The notes beneath the pieces are model-generated. The model did not search any database. It was not told the DNA's origin and saw only the letters and a list, made by a program, of their open reading frames with translations. From the NCBI GenBank assembly GCA_027623585.1, contig JAQBVK010000178.1, positions 1 to 5,456 of the forward strand: a stretch of 5,456 nt of DNA. The letters are read 5' to 3'. This stretch comes from Planctomycetota bacterium. GTDB lineage: Bacteria > Planctomycetota > UBA1135. This document shows, piece by piece, positions 1 to 5,456 of the stretch. Position 1 is the first letter of the stretch; each line of letters opens with the position of its first letter. The position numbers and the translations under genes were made by a program.

Positions 1-1911
1 GCTCGGTCGGCGGCTCGCGCTTTCGGTCTGGTGTGCGGGATCTGCGTGGCGGGCGGATGGCTGGAAGCCCTGGCCTATTCCACGGCGACTCACTGGTTGC
101 AGACCTTGTGGTCGCTGGCGCTCGAAGGCTCGCTCGCGTTGTTCTTCGCGCTCCCGGTCGCAGCACTCGCGGCTGCCGGGGAGTGCGCGCTTCCGCGGAC
201 TTTGTTGGCGCAGTGGGCGCCCACGGCGGAGCGCCGCGCCACTGCGATCGGCCTAGCTTGGGCTGCGACGCCGTTTCTCCTTCGCGCGCTCGGAAGCCGA
301 GGGCTACTCGGCGCGGCTGCGCTGGTCCTGCTTTGCGCGGTCCCTTTGCTGCTCGCACGGTGGATTCCGGCCGCCTCGCCGCGGATCGCGCTTGGCTTCA
401 CGCTCCTCGGGGCGGTACTCGCCCACGCCTTGTCCTGGTTCTCCTCACCGACCGCACCCGCGCCGGCTCCGCGGCTGCCGGCGCACGCGTCGACGAGCGT
501 GCACTCTTCGATGCAGCCCTGCGTGCTGCTGATTTCAGTCGACACGCTGCGCCGTGATCGGGTCGGCGCGATCCGCGACGGACTGCCGGTGACTCCCTTC
601 CTCGATTCGTTGGGCAAGGAAGGCATCGCGACGGCTTGCCGTTCCGCCGGCAACGAAACCGGACCCGGACACGCTGCGATGCTGACCGGCGCCAACGGCT
701 TGCGCCACGGCGTGATCAGCAATCATTGGAAGTTGCCCGCTTCGCTGCCGACGCTCGCCGAACTCCTGCAAGCAGCGGGTTGGCGCACCGGCGCGGTCGT
801 TTCAAATCCGGTGATCGCCGCCACCCGCGGCTATGCGCGCGGCTTCGAGTGCTATGGCGATGTCTACGAGCGATCCGCGCCCTGGGAACTTTCCTTCTTC
901 GGCCTCTCGCGCCGCAGCAGCCGCTGGGCCTGGCTCTCCCGCGACTACCGGTTGGCACGGTCGTGGATGAAGCATTTGGAATGGAAACTGCCGATGACGG
1001 CGCGGGGACTGATGCCGAACGCCGATCAGGCGCTGCAGCGCAGCACGAGTTTGCTCGCCGAGATGCACGAGGCCGGCGATGCGTGGTTCCTATTCACGCA
1101 CTTCATGGATGCTCACTATCCCTATGAGCCGCCTCCGGAGACGCGCGGCCGCTGGAGTTCCGCCGCTGCGACCGCCGGCGTGCCGACCCACGCCGCCGAC
1201 GCCTTCGCACGACGGCGCGCAAGACTGCTGCAGCGCGCGCGGGCGGGCGAAGCCGCAGCGCTCCGCGAAATCGAATCGATGGCGCGGCTTTACGACGAGG
1301 AGGTGGCGTTCGTCGACTCCCGGATCCGCGACTTGGTGGAAGCCGCGCGCATCGCCGCCGGCGAGCGCGAACTCTGGATCGTGATGACGTCGGATCACGG
1401 GGAGCACTTCCTGGAGCACGGCAAGCTCGGACACTCCAACTCTCTCTACGAGGAGTTGGTGCAAGTGCCGCTGATCCTGCACGGCTTGCCGGCGCTCGAT
1501 CCGGATCAGATCCCTCAGCGGCTGGAAGATGTCCCGCGCCTGCTCGCTCGCTTGCTGATCTCCGAACGGGCTGCTGACGTTCTGGCGGAAGCCTCTCCCA
1601 GCTTTCACGACGGAGAGAGCGTGCAGATCTGGGATGACAAAGCCTCGATCACGGATGCGCGCTGGAAATTGTTCGCCAGCGCCGTGGAGTTTCGCGGCGA
1701 GTACGCCGCGCTCGCGCTCTGGGATCTGCAGTCTCCAGGCGGAGAGGCCGCGAACGTTATCGCCGAACAGGCAGAGGCTGCGGCCGCTCTGCTCCATCGC
1801 TTGAACGAGGCGGTGCGAAATTCCTCGGTGGCGCCGCGCGCCGCGGATGAAGAGGGAGTGGACGAAGCGTCGCGCGTTCGGCTCGCGCAGCTCGGTTACA
1901 CAGAGGAATGA
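1..1911 (+). CDS. Membrane-anchored alkaline-phosphatase-superfamily enzyme, Thr-type 'sulfatase' (5' partial, paralogue 1)
   Basis: The reading frame is open from base 1. Alignment with the downstream paralogue indicates about 8 N-terminal residues lie outside the window, so the GTG at 31 is internal rather than the start. 636 residues are visible. The first ~150 form about five hydrophobic helices (including a W-L-E and an A-L-E-G-S-L-A motif), then a short Pro/Ala-rich linker, then a sulfatase-fold domain expected outside the cytoplasmic membrane. Domain landmarks: V-D-T-L-R-R-D with the first metal-ligand Asp codon at 541; T-G-P-G-H with Thr codon 658 at the formylglycine position; F-M-D-A-H-Y-P-Y from about 1102; T-S-D-H-G-E with Asp 1393 and His 1396; G-H-S-N-S-L-Y-E-E with His 1432; and a C-terminal L-A-Q-L-G-Y tail common in this family. 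No C/S-x-P-x-R sulfatase signature is present, so phosphohydrolase or phosphotransferase activity is more plausible than classical sulfatase activity. Substrate unknown. Family call firm, function open. Confidence 0.9.
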   Translation, partial: ARSAARAFGLVCGICVAGGWLEALAYSTATHWLQTLWSLALEGSLALFFALPVAALAAAGECALPRTLLAQWAPTAERRATAIGLAWAATPFLLRALGSRGLLGAAALVLLCAVPLLLARWIPAASPRIALGFTLLGAVLAHALSWFSSPTAPAPAPRLPAHASTSVHSSMQPCVLLISVDTLRRDRVGAIRDGLPVTPFLDSLGKEGIATACRSAGNETGPGHAAMLTGANGLRHGVISNHWKLPASLPTLAELLQAAGWRTGAVVSNPVIAATRGYARGFECYGDVYERSAPWELSFFGLSRRSSRWAWLSRDYRLARSWMKHLEWKLPMTARGLMPNADQALQRSTSLLAEMHEAGDAWFLFTHFMDAHYPYEPPPETRGRWSSAAATAGVPTHAADAFARRRARLLQRARAGEAAALREIESMARLYDEEVAFVDSRIRDLVEAARIAAGERELWIVMTSDHGEHFLEHGKLGHSNSLYEELVQVPLILHGLPALDPDQIPQRLEDVPRLLARLLISERAADVLAEASPSFHDGESVQIWDDKASITDARWKLFASAVEFRGEYAALALWDLQSPGGEAANVIAEQAEAAAALLHRLNEAVRNSSVAPRAADEEGVDEASRVRLAQLGYTEE

Positions 1912-1931
1912 GGTTACTTTCGGAGAGGTCC

Positions 1932-1940
1932 AAGGTAGGG
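1932..1940 (+). promoter_or_regulatory. Probable ribosome binding site for the second paralogue
   Basis: The purine-rich stretch AAGGTAGGG ends 7 nt before the ATG at 1948. It lies in the 36-nt gap after the stop of the first gene. An in-frame TAG at 1936-1938 rules out any longer N-terminus, so this site and start belong together. A second purine run (GGAGAGG, 1922-1928) is too far upstream to serve this ATG. The gap shows no hairpin or T-run, which fits one transcript across both genes. Confidence 0.55.
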
Positions 1941-1947
1941 TTCACCG

Positions 1948-3885
1948 ATGCGGTTGGATGACGACCCCCGGCCCAAGGCCGCGCTTCGCGCGCTTAGCAT
2001 CGTCTGCGGTGCTTCCGTGGTCGCGGCCTGGATCGAGTCCTTCACTTATTCTCCGCAGGGAAGTGGCTGGGGGGTCGGGCTGTGGTCGGTCGCGCTCGAG
2101 GGATCACTGGCATTCTGGATGGTGCTCCCGGCCGCCATCGCACTCGCGCTAACTGAACTCGTCGGTTCGCGCCGAGTCCTCGGATGGATCGCGCCGACCG
2201 GCGCTCAGCGCGCCTGGGGGATCGGCCTTGCGCTGGCCTTGATGCCCGCATCCGCGAAGCTCTTGTCGTCGCGCGGAGTCTGGGGGGCGCTGCTCTTCGG
2301 TCTGATCTGCGCGGCTCCGGTGCTGCTGGCGCGCAAGTTGCCGACGCCGGATCTGCGCGTGAGCGCGATCTTCGCCGTGCTCGGCTTCGGCTTGGTGCAC
2401 GCACTGTCTCCGTTCGAAGCCGTCGCGATCTCGGCGATCACGCCGAGTTTGCCGGAGCGGGGCGACGGCTCGGCACCGGCTGCCGACGCGCCGTGCGTCC
2501 TGCTGATCTCGGTGGACACGCTGCGCGGAGATCGCGTCGGCGCCGTGCGCGAAGGCCGCGCGGTCACTCCCTTTCTCGACCGGCTCGCCGCTGAGGGAGT
2601 ACGCGCCACCACGATCTCCACCAGCAACCAAACCGGTCCCGCGCATGCGTCGATGCTGACGGGCTCGCACCTTCTCCGCAGCGGAGTGATCGCGAACGGC
2701 TGGACCATTCCTCCCGACGTGCCGACTCTCGCGGAACTCGTATTCGAAGCCGGCTGGCGCACCGGAGGCGTGATCTCGAATCCGGTGATCCGTTCTCAAG
2801 GCGGCTTTGCGCGCGGTTTCGAGTGCTACGGGGACGTATCGCGCGTCGATTCGAACGCATCCGGCGCCTTCTTCGGGGTGCGCCGCTTCGGCAGCCGCTG
2901 GCATTGGCTCGAGCGCATGCCAGCGCTGGCGGGCCTTTGGCTGCGGCAGATCGAGTGGCGCGTGCACATGACGCCGAAGTGGCTGCAGCCGACCGCCGAC
3001 GACACTCTGCGCCGCTGCCGCTCGCTGCTCGGCGAGATGGCGCAGGATCCGTGCCCGTGGTTCCTGTTCGCGCACTTCATGGACCCCCATCATCCGTACG
3101 ACCCACCGCAGGAAACCCGCGGTACTTGGTCTGCGGAATCCGAGTTGCGCGGGATCCCAACCTCCAGCACGGAGCAATTCCATCTCTATCGAGACTCTAT
3201 CCTGCAGCGCGCCGCTAGCGGCGCTCCCGAAATCGCGAGGCACGCCGACGCGATTGCGAAGCTCTACGACGAAGAGATTCTTTTCCTCGATTCCCAGTTG
3301 GAACTCCTGATCGCGGAAGCGCGCAGTGCCGCCGGAGCCCGGCCGCTTTGGATCGTGCTGACTTCCGATCACGGCGAGCATCTGTTCGAGCACGGATTGC
3401 TCGGCCACTCCAATTCGCTCTACGAGGAGTTGCTGCGGCTACCGCTGATCATTCACGGTATTCCCGACCTCGCCGCCGGGGATCTTCCGTTGCGGCTCGA
3501 GGACGTTGCGCGCTTCCTGGCCAAGCGCCTGATTCATGAAGGGGCAGCCGCCGTTCTGTCGAAGGGTTCTCCGTCGCTGCCGCCTGGTCACAGCCTGCAA
3601 GTCTGGGGGAAACGCGCTTCGCTCCGCACGGATCGCTGGAAACTCTTCGCCGAGAGCGACCAATTCCACGGCGCCTATCGTGCGGTCGCGCTTTGGGACC
3701 TCGCGGCGCCCGCCGGAGAGGCGCGCGACGTCGAGGCTCAGCACCCGGAAATCGCGTCAGAACTCCTCGCTGAGTTGCAAAGCATGGTGGAGGGCTCCGT
3801 GCTCGCCGAGCGCCCGGAGCTCGAAGCCGGGGTGGGAGAGCGAATGCAGCGGACCTTGGCTCAACTGGGGTATGCAGATGGATGA
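1948..3885 (+). CDS. Membrane-anchored alkaline-phosphatase-superfamily enzyme, Thr-type 'sulfatase' (paralogue 2, complete)
   Basis: 645 residues. The ATG is preceded in frame by a TAG only 12 nt upstream, which fixes the start. Residues ~11-155 contain about five hydrophobic helices (roughly 11-29, 45-70, 85-106, 110-128, 137-153), joined by a linker at ~156-180 to a sulfatase-fold domain (~182-600). Key positions by family analogy: Asp190 in V-D-T-L-R-G-D; Thr229 in T-G-P-A-H where sulfatases carry Cys/Ser; Asp379 and His381 in F-M-D-P-H-H-P-Y; Asp474 and His475 in T-S-D-H-G-E; His487 in G-H-S-N-S-L-Y-E-E. The L-A-Q-L-G-Y C-terminus matches paralogue 1. By eye about half the residues of the catalytic domain are identical between the two, indicating an old tandem duplication. 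Helices plus an external Thr-nucleophile domain recall LtaS or EptA architecture, although the motifs are closer to proteins annotated as COG3119 sulfatases. Likely role: hydrolysis or transfer of a phospho-ester on an envelope glycan or lipid (inference). Confidence 0.9.
   Translation: MRLDDDPRPKAALRALSIVCGASVVAAWIESFTYSPQGSGWGVGLWSVALEGSLAFWMVLPAAIALALTELVGSRRVLGWIAPTGAQRAWGIGLALALMPASAKLLSSRGVWGALLFGLICAAPVLLARKLPTPDLRVSAIFAVLGFGLVHALSPFEAVAISAITPSLPERGDGSAPAADAPCVLLISVDTLRGDRVGAVREGRAVTPFLDRLAAEGVRATTISTSNQTGPAHASMLTGSHLLRSGVIANGWTIPPDVPTLAELVFEAGWRTGGVISNPVIRSQGGFARGFECYGDVSRVDSNASGAFFGVRRFGSRWHWLERMPALAGLWLRQIEWRVHMTPKWLQPTADDTLRRCRSLLGEMAQDPCPWFLFAHFMDPHHPYDPPQETRGTWSAESELRGIPTSSTEQFHLYRDSILQRAASGAPEIARHADAIAKLYDEEILFLDSQLELLIAEARSAAGARPLWIVLTSDHGEHLFEHGLLGHSNSLYEELLRLPLIIHGIPDLAAGDLPLRLEDVARFLAKRLIHEGAAAVLSKGSPSLPPGHSLQVWGKRASLRTDRWKLFAESDQFHGAYRAVALWDLAAPAGEARDVEAQHPEIASELLAELQSMVEGSVLAERPELEAGVGERMQRTLAQLGYADG
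3867..3870 (+). promoter_or_regulatory. Possible weak ribosome binding site deciding the UbiA-type start
   Basis: Two in-frame ATGs, at 3872 and 3878, compete as the start of the next gene. The GGGG at 3867-3870 sits 1 nt from the first but 7 nt from the second, so spacing favours 3878. The site is inside the last codons of the preceding gene and is weak. Terminating ribosomes could reinitiate here, because the stop codon at 3883-3885 lies just after the ATG. Confidence 0.35.
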
Positions 3886-4822
3886 CGCGGGCTTCACCAG
3901 CTCTCGCTTCACCATCGCCGGTCATCTGAAGATCTGCCGGTTCGACCATTGGATCAAGAATGTCTTCGTGCTGCCGGGCGTCGTGCTCGCGGTGCTGTTG
4001 CACGACGCGGAGTTCGATCTACTGACCGTGCTCGTCGGATTCCTGCTCATCGGCCTCGTCGCGTCGAGCAACTACGTGATCAACGAAGTCCTCGACGCGC
4101 CGACCGACCGGCACCATCCGATCAAGTGCCATCGTCCGGTCCCGGCAGGCAAGGTGTCGATTCCGCTGGCCTACGCGCAGTGGCTGCTGATGGGAGCGGC
4201 CGGCATCGGCGGCGCCTTCCTCATCGACCAGTGGTTCGCCGGCAGCCTGGCCGCCTTGTGGGTTATGGGGCTGGTCTACAACGTGCCGCCCCTGCGGAGC
4301 AAGGACGTGGCTTGGCTCGACGTCATCTCCGAATCGATCAACAATCCGTTGCGCCTGCTCGCTGGTTGGTACCTGGTCGAACCCGACGCCTTCCCGCCGC
4401 TCTCGCTGGTCCTGTCGTATTGGATGATCGGCTGCTACTTCATGGACCTGAAGCGCTACGCCGAGTACCGCACGATCGCCGACAGCGCGCGCGCCGCGGC
4501 GTACCGCAAGAGCTTCAAGGTCTACAGCGAAGAACTTCTCCTGGTAGGCGCCACCTTCTACGCCGGTCTCGCGATGCTTTTCCTCGGCTTCTTTGTCGCG
4601 CGCTATCGGCTCGAACTCATCTTGGCGTTCCCGGCGATCAGCTTGCTGATGACGATCTACATGCGGTTGGCGTTCCGCCCAAACAGCGCCGTTGCCGCGC
4701 CCGAGCGGTTGTGGCGGCACGGCTCGCTGGTGATTACCGGACTCCTCTCCGCATTGTTGGTGCTGCTGCTCTTGACAGTCGATCTTCCATGGATGCGCTC
4801 AGCCTTCCCCGCCAAGAGCTGA
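3878..4822 (+). CDS. UbiA-superfamily membrane transferase, resembling polyprenyl-phosphate phosphoribosyltransferase
   Basis: 314 residues from the ATG at 3878, a usual UbiA-family length. The alternative ATG at 3872 adds two residues. About eight or nine hydrophobic helices are visible. An N-terminal H-W-I-K-N-V-F-V-L-P segment (25-34) matches the R-P-x-Q-W-x-K-N block of DPPR-synthase-like proteins. The catalytic Mg2+/diphosphate motif is Asn69, Asp73, Asp77 followed by R-H-H-P-I-K-C-H-R-P (78-87). A second conserved region runs from Y-N-V-P-P-L-R (134-140) through Asp148 and Glu152 to Arg159. The block D-L-K-R-Y-A-E (190-196) matches the K-R-x-A-E of this subgroup. Known members transfer 5-phosphoribose from PRPP to polyprenyl phosphate in the cytoplasmic membrane. 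The S-E-S-I-N-N-P-L-R stretch (151-159) differs from the mycobacterial pattern as I know it, so the true substrate may differ. The gene overlaps the upstream gene by 8 nt and the downstream gene by 34 nt. UbiA fold is near certain; phosphoribosyl transfer is a moderate inference. Confidence 0.9.
   Translation: MDDAGFTSSRFTIAGHLKICRFDHWIKNVFVLPGVVLAVLLHDAEFDLLTVLVGFLLIGLVASSNYVINEVLDAPTDRHHPIKCHRPVPAGKVSIPLAYAQWLLMGAAGIGGAFLIDQWFAGSLAALWVMGLVYNVPPLRSKDVAWLDVISESINNPLRLLAGWYLVEPDAFPPLSLVLSYWMIGCYFMDLKRYAEYRTIADSARAAAYRKSFKVYSEELLLVGATFYAGLAMLFLGFFVARYRLELILAFPAISLLMTIYMRLAFRPNSAVAAPERLWRHGSLVITGLLSALLVLLLLTVDLPWMRSAFPAKS
4789..4822 (+). other. 34-nt gene overlap between UbiA-type gene and glycosyltransferase gene
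   Basis: The ATG at 4789 in frame 1 begins the glycosyltransferase while the UbiA-type gene continues in frame 2 to its TGA at 4820-4822. The shared bases encode the last UbiA residues (ending F-P-A-K-S) and the first eleven residues of the next protein (M-D-A-L-S-L-P-R-Q-E-L). No clear Shine-Dalgarno sequence precedes 4789, so translation of the downstream gene is likely coupled to that of the upstream one. Confidence 0.7.
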
Positions 4823-5456
4823 CGCGCACTCTGATTGCGCTGGCGCTCCTGCTCGCCGTCGCCCTGGCGCCGGCGGCGCGCTTCGACTCGTGGACGGAAC
4901 CCTTCAACAATCCGCACGGCTGGGTCGAAGCCCACCACGAGATCATGGCGCTCGACTTCGCGCGGGAAGGCGTGCTTCGTCGCGGCTTCCTTCCGGTCCA
5001 GAATCTTCCACCGCAAGGCCTACGCCCTGACGCCTACAACCATTGGCCACCTCTGTTCCCGATCATGGTGCGCTGGTGGAACGCGGTGTTCGGATGGAGC
5101 GAGGGTTCCGCGCGCGCACTGATGAGCCTGGTGCTGCTCGCTGGCGCCGCCGGCGCATGGCGCATGGCGGCGGCGTGCGGCGCGCAGGGATGGATCGCCG
5201 CGCTGGTTTGGCTCGCCGTGCCGCATCAAGTGCTGTTCGGACTGAAGTTGATCCACCTCCACGCCGCCCTAGCCGCCGGAATGTGGGCGCTTGCATTCTT
5301 CTTCGAGCAGCGCATGCGGCTCGCGATCGCGTTCGCCGTCATGGCGACGGCCTTCTCATGGGAACCCGTCCCCGCGCTGGCGGCGGCCTTCCTGCTCGTT
5401 CCGCGTGAGCGCCGTCGGGACGCCCGCTGGTTGTGCGGAGCCGCCGTCGCGACCTT
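4789..5456 (+). CDS. GT-C-type integral-membrane glycosyltransferase, GT39/ArnT-like (3' partial)
   Basis: 222 codons are visible with no stop before the window edge. Family members are usually about 450-600 residues, so more than half is missing. A short cytoplasmic tail (1-13) leads into a first helix (~14-30). A long external loop (~31-90) follows, containing W-V-E-A-H-H-E (45-51) and a Y-N-H-W-P-P-L-F motif (83-90), then F-G-W-S-E-G-S-A-R (101-109) before further Ala/Leu/Trp-rich helices. The H-x-P-P-L block followed by F-G-x-S-E-x-x-A-R is characteristic of GT39/PMT-2 and ArnT-like enzymes, which move a sugar from a polyprenyl-phosphate donor to an acceptor on the outer side of the membrane. 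The catalytic acidic residue expected in the first loop is probably among Glu47, Glu51 and Asp56; the usual Asp-Glu pair is not obvious. The next in-frame ATG (codon 53) would remove the first helix, so 4789 is the best start. Sugar and acceptor cannot be named. Adjacency to a UbiA-type lipid-carrier enzyme supports a lipid-linked pentose or other sugar donor (inference). Confidence 0.82.
   Translation, partial: MDALSLPRQELTRTLIALALLLAVALAPAARFDSWTEPFNNPHGWVEAHHEIMALDFAREGVLRRGFLPVQNLPPQGLRPDAYNHWPPLFPIMVRWWNAVFGWSEGSARALMSLVLLAGAAGAWRMAAACGAQGWIAALVWLAVPHQVLFGLKLIHLHAALAAGMWALAFFFEQRMRLAIAFAVMATAFSWEPVPALAAAFLLVPRERRRDARWLCGAAVAT

Noticed and set aside
31..33. GTG at 31 as the true start of the first gene
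   Set aside because: It falls inside the first membrane helix when aligned with the paralogue, and the frame is open to base 1, so the start is outside the window.
658..672. Classical formylglycine sulfatase annotation for the first gene (and the second at 2632-2646)
   Set aside because: The required Cys or Ser is Thr and the motif Arg is His in both copies, so only membership in the wider superfamily is supported.
1912..1947. Possible terminator or promoter between the two paralogues
   Set aside because: The 36 bases contain a likely ribosome binding site but no inverted repeat with a T-run and no convincing promoter pair.
2149..3408. A 419-codon open frame on the minus strand, antisense to the second paralogue
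   Set aside because: It lies opposite a gene with clear catalytic motifs. Its translation is Arg/Ala/Gln-rich with no domain pattern. Long antisense frames are expected in GC-rich coding DNA.
3536..3877. An upstream extension of the UbiA-type frame to an ATG at 3536
   Set aside because: The extra residues are Arg/Ser-rich and lie entirely within the well-supported second paralogue. UbiA homology begins just after 3878.
4772..4777. TTGACA, a perfect sigma-70 -35 hexamer just before the glycosyltransferase
   Set aside because: No -10-like hexamer occurs at the right spacing (about 4794-4799 reads as GC-rich coding sequence). It lies inside the UbiA coding region, so a chance match is likelier.
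5043..5408. A + strand open frame in frame 3 near the right edge
   Set aside because: It is an Arg-rich shadow of the glycosyltransferase frame, which has helices and the H-W-P-P-L motif and stays open from 4789 to the edge.

Overview
The window is wall-to-wall coding on the + strand: four genes in one compact, probably co-transcribed run. The first gene is cut by the left edge and the last by the right edge. I see no RNA gene, mobile element, CRISPR array or terminator. The DNA is visibly GC-rich, with strong G/C preference at third codon positions. Together with periplasm-facing membrane enzymes this suggests a high-GC Gram-negative-type bacterium such as Myxococcota, Planctomycetota or Acidobacteriota. 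That placement is a guess from style, since no marker gene is present.

Layout: positions 1-1911 and 1948-3885 hold two tandem paralogues, each with about five N-terminal membrane helices followed by a large alkaline-phosphatase-superfamily ('sulfatase') domain. In both, the residue where a true sulfatase carries formylglycine (Cys/Ser) is threonine, in a T-G-P-x-H motif. Threonine is the nucleophile in LtaS-type and EptA-type phosphotransferases and in nucleotide pyrophosphatases. Positions 3878-4822 hold a UbiA-superfamily integral-membrane transferase. Its N-x3-D-x3-D-R-x-H-P-x-K motif resembles the group that moves phosphoribose from PRPP onto polyprenyl phosphate (mycobacterial DPPR synthase type). 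Positions 4789-5456 hold the start of a GT-C-type multi-membrane glycosyltransferase resembling family GT39/ArnT, which normally uses polyprenyl-phosphate sugars as donors.

How they may work together (inference): the UbiA-type enzyme would load a sugar phosphate onto a lipid carrier, and the GT-C enzyme would use a lipid-linked sugar to decorate a glycan, lipid or protein outside the cytoplasmic membrane. The two membrane-anchored enzymes would hydrolyse or transfer phospho- (or less likely sulfo-) groups on the same side. Spacing supports coupling: 36 nt between genes 1 and 2, an 8-nt overlap between genes 2 and 3, and a 34-nt overlap between genes 3 and 4. The most interesting points are the tandem Thr-type enzymes with a shared intramembrane Glu motif, and their linkage to a lipid-phosphate sugar pathway. 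Substrates cannot be read from the sequence.
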